Below are positions 1-5,165 of a DNA stretch of 5,165 nucleotides, in pieces. Origin of the DNA: a bacterium (GTDB lineage: Bacteria; Pseudomonadota; Alphaproteobacteria; Caulobacterales; Hyphomonadaceae); assembly GCA_030824255.1 (NCBI GenBank), contig JAVBYB010000349.1, forward strand, positions 1 to 5,165, written 5' to 3'. The stretch's first letter is position 1, and each line of letters starts with the position of its first letter. A model generated the notes under the pieces. That model had not been told where the DNA came from. It ran no database searches and saw only the letters and a program-made list of their open reading frames with translations. Made by a program: the position numbers and the translations under genes.

Positions 1-897
1 TTCGTGCTGCTCGCCATGTTCGGTGTCGGCGGCTTTGCGACCGTGGCCGAAGTGATGGGCGATGCGATGCGCGCATCCGGCGCCGCCCAGCGCGCCGTGG
101 AAATCCTCGACCAGCAACCCGACATCGCTGCCCCGCCGCGCCCGAAAGCAATGCCGGCGACCGTGGCGGGCCACATAAAACTCGAGAATGTCTCCTTCTC
201 CTATCCGGACGCGCAGGGCCCGTCGCTGAAAGACGTGACGCTGGAAGCGATGCCCGGCGAGATGGTGGCGCTCGTCGGCCCTTCGGGCGCGGGCAAGTCC
301 ACCGTCTTCCGGATGCTCCTGCGCTTCTTCGACCCGCAGACGGGCGTTGTCTCGCTTGACGATCTTGATGCGCGCGAGGTTGACCCCGCCGAATGGCGTG
401 CGCGCTTTGCCTATGTGCCGCAGGAAGCGCCGATCTTTTCGGGCGACGCCGCCGGCAATGTCCGCTTCGGACGCACGGATGCGAGCGAGGAAGAGGTTCG
501 CGAGGCGTTGAAGCGGGCCGAGGCCTTCGCCTTCCTTGAAGGGCGTGGCGGGCTTGCGGCCGAAGTTGGCGCCAAGGGCCGCCAGCTTTCCGGCGGCGAG
601 CGCCAGCGCATCGCGATTGCCCGCGCGCTGGTGCGTGGCGCGCCCGTGATGCTGCTGGACGAAGCCACCTCCGCGCTGGACGCCAACAACGAGCGCATGG
701 TGCAGAAGGCGCTGGATCAGGCGGCGCAGGGCCGCACCACGCTGGTGATCGCGCACAGGCTCGCCACTGTTCGGAAGGCCAACCGCATCGTCGTGTTCGA
801 CCAGGGCCGCGTGGTGGAGCAGGGGGACCATGACAGCCTCGTCCGCGCGGGCGGGCTCTATGCAAAGCTGGCGGAGATGCAGTTCACGAGCGGCTGA
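1..897 (+). CDS. ABC exporter half-transporter, MsbA-related (permease-ATPase fusion), 5' truncated by window edge
   Basis: Frame 1 is open from the first base, so the gene begins upstream; the GTG at 4 is not a credible start. About 298 residues are visible. Residues 1-37 look like the last part of the ABC type-1 transmembrane domain and its coupling to the ATPase (GAAQRAVEILD). A complete nucleotide-binding domain follows: A-loop Tyr68 (FSYPD), Walker A GPSGAGKST 93-101, Q-loop Gln141, signature LSGGE 196-200, Walker B VMLLDE 216-221, D-loop SALD 224-227 and H-loop His252 (IAHRLATV). All catalytic residues are present, so the ATPase should be active. Family knowledge: such half-transporters dimerise in the inner membrane and export lipids, drugs or peptides. 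The C-terminus (HRLATVRKA, GGLYAKLAEMQF) resembles the MsbA-related group common in Alphaproteobacteria. The substrate cannot be told. The TGA stop is at 895-897; no strong terminator follows. Confidence 0.93.
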   Translation, partial: FVLLAMFGVGGFATVAEVMGDAMRASGAAQRAVEILDQQPDIAAPPRPKAMPATVAGHIKLENVSFSYPDAQGPSLKDVTLEAMPGEMVALVGPSGAGKSTVFRMLLRFFDPQTGVVSLDDLDAREVDPAEWRARFAYVPQEAPIFSGDAAGNVRFGRTDASEEEVREALKRAEAFAFLEGRGGLAAEVGAKGRQLSGGERQRIAIARALVRGAPVMLLDEATSALDANNERMVQKALDQAAQGRTTLVIAHRLATVRKANRIVVFDQGRVVEQGDHDSLVRAGGLYAKLAEMQFTSG

Positions 898-918
898 GGC
901 GCTATCACTGAATTTTCC

Positions 919-945
919 TGTCGCGCAAACGTAGGGTTTGACGAC
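919..945 (+). promoter_or_regulatory. Candidate ECF42-type sigma factor promoter upstream of the DGPF gene
   Basis: The sequence shows TGTCGC at 919-924 and CGAC at 942-945, separated by 17 bp. From memory, ECF42 sigma factors, whose loci characteristically carry DGPF/YCII genes, use promoters with TGTCGA at -35 and CGA(T)C at -10. The match is 5/6 and 4/4. Transcription would start near 952 and give a leader of about 30 nt before the ATG at 984. The sigma gene itself is not in the window. The motif is short and GC-rich, so chance occurrence is possible; the gene family directly downstream is what makes it credible. Confidence 0.4.
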
Positions 946-983
946 GGCCTCGCGTCCTCCGGGTTTCAGCGGAAGGAATATCC

Positions 984-1319
984 ATGCGTTTCATGATGTT
1001 CGTGTGCACTGACAACGAGCCGGGAACCCGGCCGGAAGAGGCGGGCGATATCCAGGCGTGGGTCCACGATGTGGACAGCCGCAAGGTTCGTTTGATGGGA
1101 GATCGGCTGCGCCCGCCGGGTGACGCCAAGACAGTGCGCGTTCGGGGCGGCCGCAAGATGATCACGGACGGGCCGTTCACAGAAAGCAAGGAAGTGATCG
1201 TCGGCTTCGATATCCTTGAATGCGACAGCATGGAGGAGGCCGTCGAGATCGCGGCAAAGCATCCGATGGCCTATGCGGGACGGCTGGAAGTGCGCGCCTT
1301 CTGGCCGTTCGAGGGGTAG
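984..1319 (+). CDS. YCII/DGPF-family small protein
   Basis: This is a complete 111-residue protein. The ATG at 984 is preceded by GGAAGGA at 971-977 with 6-nt spacing, which supports this start. It opens with the hydrophobic strand MRFMMFV, typical of the YCII ferredoxin-like (dimeric alpha-beta barrel) fold. It carries the hallmark DGPFTESKE at residues 62-70, followed by VGFDILECDSMEEAVEIA, the usual strand-helix pattern, and ends EVRAFWPFEG. The length is normal for the family. Family knowledge: YCII/DGPF proteins are common but mostly uncharacterised; some are proposed to be small-molecule enzymes, and many sit beside ECF sigma factor genes, especially the ECF42 group. No sigma gene is visible here, but an ECF42-like promoter lies just upstream. 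The next gene starts 47 bp downstream on the same strand. The family call is firm; the biochemical role is unknown. Confidence 0.9.
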   Translation: MRFMMFVCTDNEPGTRPEEAGDIQAWVHDVDSRKVRLMGDRLRPPGDAKTVRVRGGRKMITDGPFTESKEVIVGFDILECDSMEEAVEIAAKHPMAYAGRLEVRAFWPFEG

Positions 1320-1333
1320 GCGGGACAACCCGC
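1320..1333 (+). other. Short hairpin just after the DGPF gene
   Basis: GCGGG at 1320-1324 and CCCGC at 1329-1333 form a perfect 5-bp stem around an ACAA tetraloop, starting immediately after the TAG stop at 1317-1319. A G-T wobble between 1319 and 1334 could add one pair. No T-run follows, so it is not a standard intrinsic terminator. It may be a weak terminator or 3'-end stabiliser, or simply chance in GC-rich DNA. Confidence 0.3.
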
Positions 1334-1350
1334 TGTCGGCGACCTATATC
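1321..1350 (+). promoter_or_regulatory. Possible housekeeping promoter for the downstream IMPase-family gene
   Basis: CCTATATC at 1343-1350 fits the alphaproteobacterial -10 pattern (CTATAT; Caulobacter-type GCTANAWC at 7 of 8 positions). At 17-bp spacing the -35 position reads CGGGAC (1321-1326), which matches CTTGAC at only 4 of 6. Transcription would begin near 1357 and leave a leader of only about 10 nt, right at the ribosome-binding site. The -10 is good, but the -35 is weak and overlaps the hairpin, so this is tentative. The gene could instead be read through from the DGPF gene. Confidence 0.25.
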
Positions 1351-1356
1351 GGGCAT

Positions 1357-1362
1357 GGAGGT
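1357..1362 (+). promoter_or_regulatory. Ribosome-binding site fixing the IMPase-family start at 1367
   Basis: GGAGGT lies 4 nt before the ATG at 1367. The frame is open further upstream (another ATG at 1355, a longer extension back to 1220), but those starts lack this signal. The extension would also overlap the end of the DGPF gene and encode low-complexity Arg/Gly-rich sequence. Confidence 0.65.
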
Positions 1363-1366
1363 TCTC

Positions 1367-2236
1367 ATGTCCGATGTCGTCAATCTTGGTTTGCTGAATG
1401 GCCACAGCGTGGGCCGCATCCTGAAGGAGGCGGTAAGGCGCGCGGCTACCGTGATCCGGGCGGAGCGGCAGACGTTCGAGGCGCATACCAAGCAGGGCTA
1501 TGGCGGCACGATGGACGACGTGTTCACGTCGGCCGACAAGGCGGCGCAGGAGGTTTATCTGCGCACCTTCACGGAATGCTTTCCCGGCTGCGGCGTTATT
1601 GGCGAGGAAGACTCGCTGAGCATTGCGCCGACGGCGCCGATCACCGCGTATTTCACGGTCGATCCGATCGATGGCACGCGGGCCTTCATCCGGCGGCAAA
1701 GCCACGGCATCTCGACCATGGTGGCGCTTGTGGATGGGGGCGAGGTGATGTCGGCCTATATCGGCGATGTCTCGTCAAACGAGGTCTATGGCTTCCGGCC
1801 CGGGTCCGAGCGCGTGCACCGGATCACCAATCTCGATGCGTTCGAGACGCTGGCGCCGCGCGAGGTGTGTCCGGCCAGGCTTGGCGATGTGCATGGCCTG
1901 CTGCGTGATCCGCCGGAGGCCTATGCGCCGCAGACGCAGGCGCTGGTGAAACAGTTCAAGAATTATGAGGTGATGGGCTCGTCCATCGGCACATGGGCGG
2001 CGCGCCAGTGGAAGGGCGAGGTCGGCGCGGTGATCTATGCGCGCGGGTATGACACGCCGTGGGACACGACGCCGATCATCGGCATCTGCAGGAAGCTTGG
2101 ACTGGCATGGCTGCGGCCGGAGGCGGGCGCATGGGTGCGGTATGAGCCGCAGCTTCCGCTGAAGCCGACGATGCGCGATCACGATGCGCTGGTGATCCAC
2201 GGCTCATGCGTGGTGGATGGACGGCTGGCGATCTGA
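1367..2236 (+). CDS. Inositol-monophosphatase-family phosphatase, divergent member
   Basis: This is a complete 289-residue protein. The start is set by GGAGGT at 1357-1362. Metal-binding motifs of the Mg-dependent, Li-sensitive phosphatase superfamily are present in order: FTSADKAA around Asp57, GEED 79-82, DPIDGT 99-104 and PWD with Asp233. The length is close to the usual 260-290 residues. The superfamily hydrolyses phosphate monoesters such as inositol-1-phosphate, histidinol phosphate, fructose-1,6-bisphosphate or PAP. The C-terminal half departs from the usual pattern. Where most members have RxxGSAAL this one has EVMGSSIGTWAA (201-212), and WDxAAG...EAGG is replaced by WDTTPIIGICRKLGLAWL (232-249). 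Superfamily membership is clear, but I cannot assign inositol phosphatase, HisN or CysQ activity. It converges with the glycosyltransferase gene, 10 bp between stops, and may be co-transcribed with the DGPF gene. Confidence 0.88.
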   Translation: MSDVVNLGLLNGHSVGRILKEAVRRAATVIRAERQTFEAHTKQGYGGTMDDVFTSADKAAQEVYLRTFTECFPGCGVIGEEDSLSIAPTAPITAYFTVDPIDGTRAFIRRQSHGISTMVALVDGGEVMSAYIGDVSSNEVYGFRPGSERVHRITNLDAFETLAPREVCPARLGDVHGLLRDPPEAYAPQTQALVKQFKNYEVMGSSIGTWAARQWKGEVGAVIYARGYDTPWDTTPIIGICRKLGLAWLRPEAGAWVRYEPQLPLKPTMRDHDALVIHGSCVVDGRLAI

Positions 2237-2237
2237 T

Positions 2238-2277
2238 GCCGCGCGCCTAGCCGGGTTGCTGAAACCCGTCGCGCGGC
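2238..2277. terminator. Nested inverted repeat at convergent gene junction, candidate bidirectional terminator
   Basis: Outer arms GCCGCGCG (2238-2245) and CGCGCGGC (2270-2277) are perfect 8-bp complements. Inside them, CGGGTT (2252-2257) and AACCCG (2263-2268) form a second perfect 6-bp stem with a 5-nt loop (GCTGA). The structure begins 2 bp after the plus-strand TGA and runs into the last codons of the minus-strand glycosyltransferase (stop at 2247-2249). Because it is palindromic, it can fold in transcripts from either side, which fits a shared terminator for two converging units. No T-run follows on either strand, so it is not a textbook intrinsic terminator; it could act with Rho or protect 3' ends. 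Confidence 0.45.
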
Positions 2278-3746
2278 GGAAGCACGGCAACGCCGATGCG
2301 CGCGGGCGGCGTGTCGGCGCCGGTCTGCTGGGGCAGGGTGAGCGTCTCGACATAGATGGCGTCTGGACGGCGCGCGTTGATCTCCGGGGGCAAGGCCTCG
2401 GCGTCGCCTGCATCCCACAGGATGATGGCGCCAGTGTCTGCGATCAGCGTGTCGGGCGCCCAGGGGTTGGCCTGCTCGTCGTCATCGACGCGCGCGAGTG
2501 GTTCGAAGCGCGAATAGTGCGCGACGCTGCCGGCGGCGAGGGTGGGGCCGATGACGACGCGCAGCGGTTGCGTGGTTTGCGAGGCCCAGATGCGGTCCAC
2601 ATTGTCCGCCAGCGCTTGCCCGGGGAACTGCACGCGCATCGCCTTGCCGCTGATATAGGGGCGGGCAAGGTTGTTGCCGATGTAGGCGCCGAGGCCGAGG
2701 ACGGTCATCGCGACCACGACGCCTGCGCCGATGCGCCAGCGGCGCTGGTCGGCGCTGATCCGGAACAGCAGGAAGCCGGCGAGCGGCGTCCACACCCAGA
2801 GAGGGGCGAGCCATGCCGCCTTGATGCGGAAGCCGGCGATGACGACGGCGAGAAGCGTCAGCACGAGCGGGCCTAGCATCAGCCAGTAGGCGATCCGCCT
2901 GCCATTCGGGGCTGGTGCGGGGTTGGCGACGCGATCGGCTTTCTTCGGGCGGCCCAGCATCAGGGCCAGAAGGAGCGGCAAGCCGATCAGCATGTTGGCG
3001 AGAAGTTCAAGGACGCTCTCGGCGCGCTCGACGGCTGTCGGGGCGATCTGGGCGCGCGCGGCGACATAGTCGAGCGTCTGTCCGCCCGTTTCGTAGATCC
3101 AGTAGAGGTGAGGAGCGGCCACCAGAAGGGCGAGGATCGCGCCAGCGTAGGGCCAGGGCAAGGCGAGGCGGCGGCGTGCTTCGCTGTCGGCGAGAAAGAA
3201 CGCCGCGATGGTGAGCGCGAGCAGGGCTGCGGAATATTTGACGTAGATGCCGATGCCGACCACGAGGCCGAGCAGAAGCCAATCGCGTGCGCGGCCACGC
3301 TGGAAGGCGTCGATGGCGAAGAGGCCGGCGAACGCGAAGATCGGCAGCTGCAGGACGTTCGGGTTGAACTCCGGCAGGGCGTAATTGTGGAAGTAGATCG
3401 TCTGCAGCGCGGCGGAGGCCCAGAAGGCGGTCTTCGCGTCGACGAAACGAAGGGCCGCGCGCCAGACGGCGAAATGCGTCAGCACGATACAGAGCGCCGA
3501 GAGCCAGACGTGGGCGAAGGAGCCTTTGCCGAAGATCAGGTGCGTGGCTTCGAGCAGCCACGCCTGCAGCGGCGGATGCTTGGCATAACCCAGCTCGAAA
3601 TTGCGACCCCAGATCAGCCCTTCGGCTGCGTCCAGCGCAATGTTCGGCATGGTGAGCGGGGGCAGGATCGCCCATGCGAAAAGCAGCACCGCGAGGCAGA
3701 GATAAGCCAGCCGGCTGTCGTGCTGCGTGGTCTGGCTCGTCGCCAT
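2247..3746 (-). CDS. GT39/ArnT-like polytopic membrane glycosyltransferase
   Basis: This is a complete 499-residue protein. The ATG at 3746 is preceded by GGGGGGAA and lies 26 bp after the suhB stop; a longer open frame back to 4190 only reads suhB out of frame. By eye there are about ten hydrophobic segments, roughly at 12-30, 77-99, 104-119, 132-148, 156-187 (probably two), 196-216, 248-264, 285-304, 309-328 and 337-355, followed by a soluble, probably periplasmic tail at 360-499. The first loop has LDAAEGLIWGRNF (38-50) and GYAKHPPLQAW (53-63), the GT39/PMT_2 signature, usually DEAYYW...HPPL. Family knowledge: these inner-membrane enzymes move a sugar from a polyprenyl-phosphate donor to lipid A, another lipid or protein. 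Asp39 is kept, but the usual adjacent Glu is Ala40. Acceptor and sugar are unknown. It is probably co-transcribed with suhB. Confidence 0.88.
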   Translation of the reverse strand: MATSQTTQHDSRLAYLCLAVLLFAWAILPPLTMPNIALDAAEGLIWGRNFELGYAKHPPLQAWLLEATHLIFGKGSFAHVWLSALCIVLTHFAVWRAALRFVDAKTAFWASAALQTIYFHNYALPEFNPNVLQLPIFAFAGLFAIDAFQRGRARDWLLLGLVVGIGIYVKYSAALLALTIAAFFLADSEARRRLALPWPYAGAILALLVAAPHLYWIYETGGQTLDYVAARAQIAPTAVERAESVLELLANMLIGLPLLLALMLGRPKKADRVANPAPAPNGRRIAYWLMLGPLVLTLLAVVIAGFRIKAAWLAPLWVWTPLAGFLLFRISADQRRWRIGAGVVVAMTVLGLGAYIGNNLARPYISGKAMRVQFPGQALADNVDRIWASQTTQPLRVVIGPTLAAGSVAHYSRFEPLARVDDDEQANPWAPDTLIADTGAIILWDAGDAEALPPEINARRPDAIYVETLTLPQQTGADTPPARIGVAVLPPRDGFQQPG

Positions 3747-3748
3747 GC

Positions 3749-3756
3749 TTCCCCCC
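3749..3756 (-). promoter_or_regulatory. Ribosome-binding site fixing the glycosyltransferase start
   Basis: Read on the minus strand, GGGGGGAA lies 2 nt before the ATG at 3746, inside the 26-bp gap after suhB. It is G-rich rather than a classic AGGAGG, but it is the best signal nearby, and the hydrophobic N-terminus of the GT39 family begins right after this ATG. Confidence 0.5.
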
Positions 3757-3772
3757 GGAGGCCGGTCTGCGT

Positions 3773-4597
3773 TCAGGCGGTGCGCGGCTTGACCGACGGG
3801 GCGGGCTTGCGGATGCGGCCTTCCACTGTTTCCGCCAGTTTCGGCGCGAGGCTGGTGTTGGCGGCGACGAAGGAGCCCTTGAAGGCGTCTTTCTTGTCGA
3901 GCCCGATGATCACGCCGCCCGCTTCCTGCACGATCAGGAAGCCGGCTGCGATGTCCCACGGCTGGAGGCCACGTTCCCAGAAGGCGTCGAAGCGTCCGGC
4001 GGCGACCCAGGCGAGATCGAGGGCGGCCGAGCCAAAGCGGCGCACGGCGGAGACTTCGGTGCGCACGCGCGCGAGTTCGTCGAGGAAGAGTTCGCCGCCA
4101 TTGACGCCGAGCTGCGGAATGCCGGTGGTGACTACGGCTTCGTTGAGCTTGCGGCGGGCGCCGACGCGCAGGCGGCGGTTGTCGATCCACGCGCCCTGGC
4201 CCTCTTCGGACCAGAAGAGTTCGTTGCGCATCGGATCGAAGATGACGCCGGCGCGCAGCTTGCCCTCACGCTCCAGCGCGATGGAGACGGAGAAGTGCGG
4301 GATGCCGTGCAGGAAGTTCAGCGTGCCGTCGAGCGGGTCGATGATGAAACGGTGGGTCTTGTCCGATCCGATGACCTCGCCACCTTCCTCGAGCAGGAAG
4401 CCATAGCCCGGACGCGCTTTCTCGAGCGCCTTGCGGATGATCTCTTCGGCCTTCTTGTCGGCGGCCGAGACAAAGTCTGCCGGTCCCTTCCGGGATACCT
4501 GCAAGTTCTCGACTTCGCCGAAATCGCGGATCAGGCGGCGGCCCGCGGCGCGGGCAGCATCCATCATGATGCTGACGGTGGGGGAGGGACGGGACAT
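3773..4597 (-). CDS. suhB: Inositol-1-monophosphatase family protein SuhB
   Basis: This is a complete 274-residue protein, a normal length. It carries the full Mg-binding set of the family: KGPADFVSAAD (37-47), Glu70-Glu71 in FLLEEGGE, DPLDGTLNFLHGIPHF (87-102), RRFGSAALDLAWVAAGRFD (186-204) and PWDIAAGFLIVQEAGG (213-228) with Asp215. This matches the alphaproteobacterial SuhB type closely. Family knowledge: SuhB hydrolyses inositol-1-phosphate to myo-inositol and phosphate; the E. coli protein also acts as a Nus factor in rRNA transcription antitermination. Whether the second role holds here cannot be seen. The ATG at 4597 has a modest AAGG (4607-4610) 9 nt upstream; the Met-Met at residues 11-12 lacks a better site. 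It follows thiE by 84 bp and precedes the glycosyltransferase by 26 bp. Confidence 0.94.
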   Translation of the reverse strand: MSRPSPTVSIMMDAARAAGRRLIRDFGEVENLQVSRKGPADFVSAADKKAEEIIRKALEKARPGYGFLLEEGGEVIGSDKTHRFIIDPLDGTLNFLHGIPHFSVSIALEREGKLRAGVIFDPMRNELFWSEEGQGAWIDNRRLRVGARRKLNEAVVTTGIPQLGVNGGELFLDELARVRTEVSAVRRFGSAALDLAWVAAGRFDAFWERGLQPWDIAAGFLIVQEAGGVIIGLDKKDAFKGSFVAANTSLAPKLAETVEGRIRKPAPSVKPRTA

Positions 4598-4623
4598 GTC
4601 AAACAGCCTTGGCTAGGCGGCCC

Positions 4624-4652
4624 CAAATAACGGGAAAGCCTCAAAACACAAG
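4624..4652 (-). promoter_or_regulatory. Weak candidate promoter for suhB
   Basis: On the minus strand CTTGTG (4652-4647) and TATTTG (4629-4624) are 17 bp apart in the 84-bp thiE-suhB gap, the most AT-rich patch nearby. They match the alphaproteobacterial CTTGAC / CTATAT elements only partly. Transcription would start near 4617, giving a leader of about 20 nt. Read-through from thiE is an equally good explanation. Confidence 0.2.
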
Positions 4653-4681
4653 CCTTTGCCTCCAGGCCGGGGTGCGGCCGA

Positions 4682-5165
4682 TCAGGTCGCCAGCTCGTCG
4701 AAAATGGCGTTGAAATGCCTGACGGCGGCGCCCGGGCCGCCTTCCGCGCGCCAGATTCCGGCGGAAACGGCGAGGAAATCGGCACCCGCTTCCACCAGCG
4801 GCCGCGCATTGCCGGCTGTGATGCCTCCGATGGCGACGCAGGGCAGCTCCATCATCTGTTGCCACCAGGTCAGCAACTCGGGCTCGGCGCGGGCGGCGGG
4901 GTCCTTGGTGTCGGTGGGGTGGAAGGCGCCGAAGGCGACATAGTCCGCGCCAGCCTCGCCCGCTTCCATGGCGAGGTGGCGGCTATCGTGGCAGGTGACG
5001 CCGACAATGGCGTCAGGACCAACCAGCCTGCGCGCCTTTGCGTAAGGCATGTCGCCCTGGCCGATATGTACCCCGTCCGCGCCAAGTTCGACGGCCAGGT
5101 CCGGCCGGTCGTTGACCATGACGGCGACGCCCCGGTCCTGCGCGCGCGGGATGATGTGGCGGCCG
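4682..5165 (-). CDS. thiE: Thiamine phosphate synthase ThiE, 5' truncated by window edge
   Basis: The minus-strand frame is open to the window end, so the gene starts beyond 5165; the ATG at 5119 is internal (residues before it, RGVAV, fit the family). About 160 residues are visible. They show the TIM-barrel motifs in order (numbered from the window edge): VNDRPDLA 17-24, GADGVHIGQ 28-36, VGVTCHD 54-60, PTDTK 83-87 (phosphate-binding Thr/Lys), VAIGGI 110-115 and [12 protein letters not shown] 127-138. The enzyme joins HMP-pyrophosphate and the thiazole phosphate to make thiamine phosphate in the cytoplasm. Full-length family members have about 210 residues, so roughly 50 N-terminal residues are missing, including the early pyrophosphate-binding strand. 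Any TPP riboswitch would lie outside the window. The TGA stop is at 4684-4682, 84 bp upstream of suhB, and an operon with it is possible but not shown. Confidence 0.95.
   Translation of the reverse strand, partial: GRHIIPRAQDRGVAVMVNDRPDLAVELGADGVHIGQGDMPYAKARRLVGPDAIVGVTCHDSRHLAMEAGEAGADYVAFGAFHPTDTKDPAARAEPELLTWWQQMMELPCVAIGGITAGNARPLVEAGADFLAVSAGIWRAEGGPGAAVRHFNAIFDELAT

Noticed and set aside
889..903. Hairpin AGCG/CGCT around the ABC transporter stop codon, as a terminator
   Set aside because: Only a 4-bp stem with a 7-nt loop, and just four T's ten bases further on; too weak to call.
938..966. TTGACG at 938-943 as a housekeeping -35 for the DGPF gene
   Set aside because: The -35 is good, but no acceptable -10 lies 16-18 bp downstream (GGGTTT), and the start site would fall on the ribosome-binding site.
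1220..1366. 49-residue upstream extension of the IMPase-family frame
   Set aside because: It overlaps the DGPF gene in another frame and is low-complexity. The start at 1367 has GGAGGT 4 nt upstream.
2217..2876. Plus-strand open frame of 219 codons antisense to the 3' part of the glycosyltransferase
   Set aside because: Antisense shadow with no recognisable motif or ribosome-binding site; it overlaps the end of the real IMPase-family gene.
3747..4190. 148-residue N-terminal extension of the glycosyltransferase frame
   Set aside because: It runs out of frame through suhB, is Arg/Pro/His-rich and lacks hydrophobic segments. The ATG at 3746 has a ribosome-binding site and begins the expected first membrane segment.
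3108..4406. Long plus-strand open frame (432 codons) opposite the glycosyltransferase and suhB
   Set aside because: It is antisense to two well-supported genes, rich in Arg, Glu and Gly, with no recognisable domain. Long antisense frames are expected in high-GC DNA.
3674..4630. Plus-strand open frame of 318 codons antisense to suhB
   Set aside because: Shadow of suhB, with low-complexity Gly/Asp/Ala-rich sequence and no family motif.
4634..4657. AAAGCCT...AGCCTTT repeat in the thiE-suhB gap as a hairpin or operator
   Set aside because: Only AAAG/CTTT pairs before a mismatch. The AGGCTT direct repeat seen on the minus strand is short and unsupported by any known operator.

Overview
The window is ordinary, high-GC, densely coded bacterial chromosome. 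The protein sequences look alphaproteobacterial: the SuhB, ThiE and MsbA-related ABC transporter sequences read like versions I know from that class. A marine or Caulobacterales/Hyphomonadaceae-like host is possible, but I cannot fix the genus by reading. There are six protein genes and no sign of RNA genes, mobile elements, CRISPR arrays or prophage.

The plus strand (1-2236) carries three genes. First is the 3' part of an ABC exporter half-transporter (end of the membrane domain plus a complete nucleotide-binding domain). An 86-bp gap follows, then a small YCII/DGPF-family protein (984-1319). After a 47-bp gap comes a divergent inositol-monophosphatase-family enzyme (1367-2236). The gap before the DGPF gene holds a TGTCGC-N17-CGAC element that resembles the promoter reported for ECF42-type sigma factors, whose loci are typically linked to DGPF genes.

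The minus strand (2247-5165, read right to left) carries thiE (5' end outside the window), suhB and a GT39/ArnT-like membrane glycosyltransferase. suhB and the glycosyltransferase are 26 bp apart and look co-transcribed. thiE is 84 bp upstream of suhB and may or may not belong to the same unit. The two gene groups converge with only 10 bp between stop codons, and a nested inverted repeat sits on that junction.

The genes do not form one obvious pathway. They cover export (ABC), thiamine synthesis (thiE), phosphate-monoester hydrolysis (two distant IMPase-family members on opposite strands) and envelope or lipid glycosylation (GT39). I found no convincing new multi-gene system. The most testable observations are the ECF42-like promoter and the nested hairpin at the convergent junction. 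There is no stretch over 300 bases without a gene; the largest gap is 86 bp.
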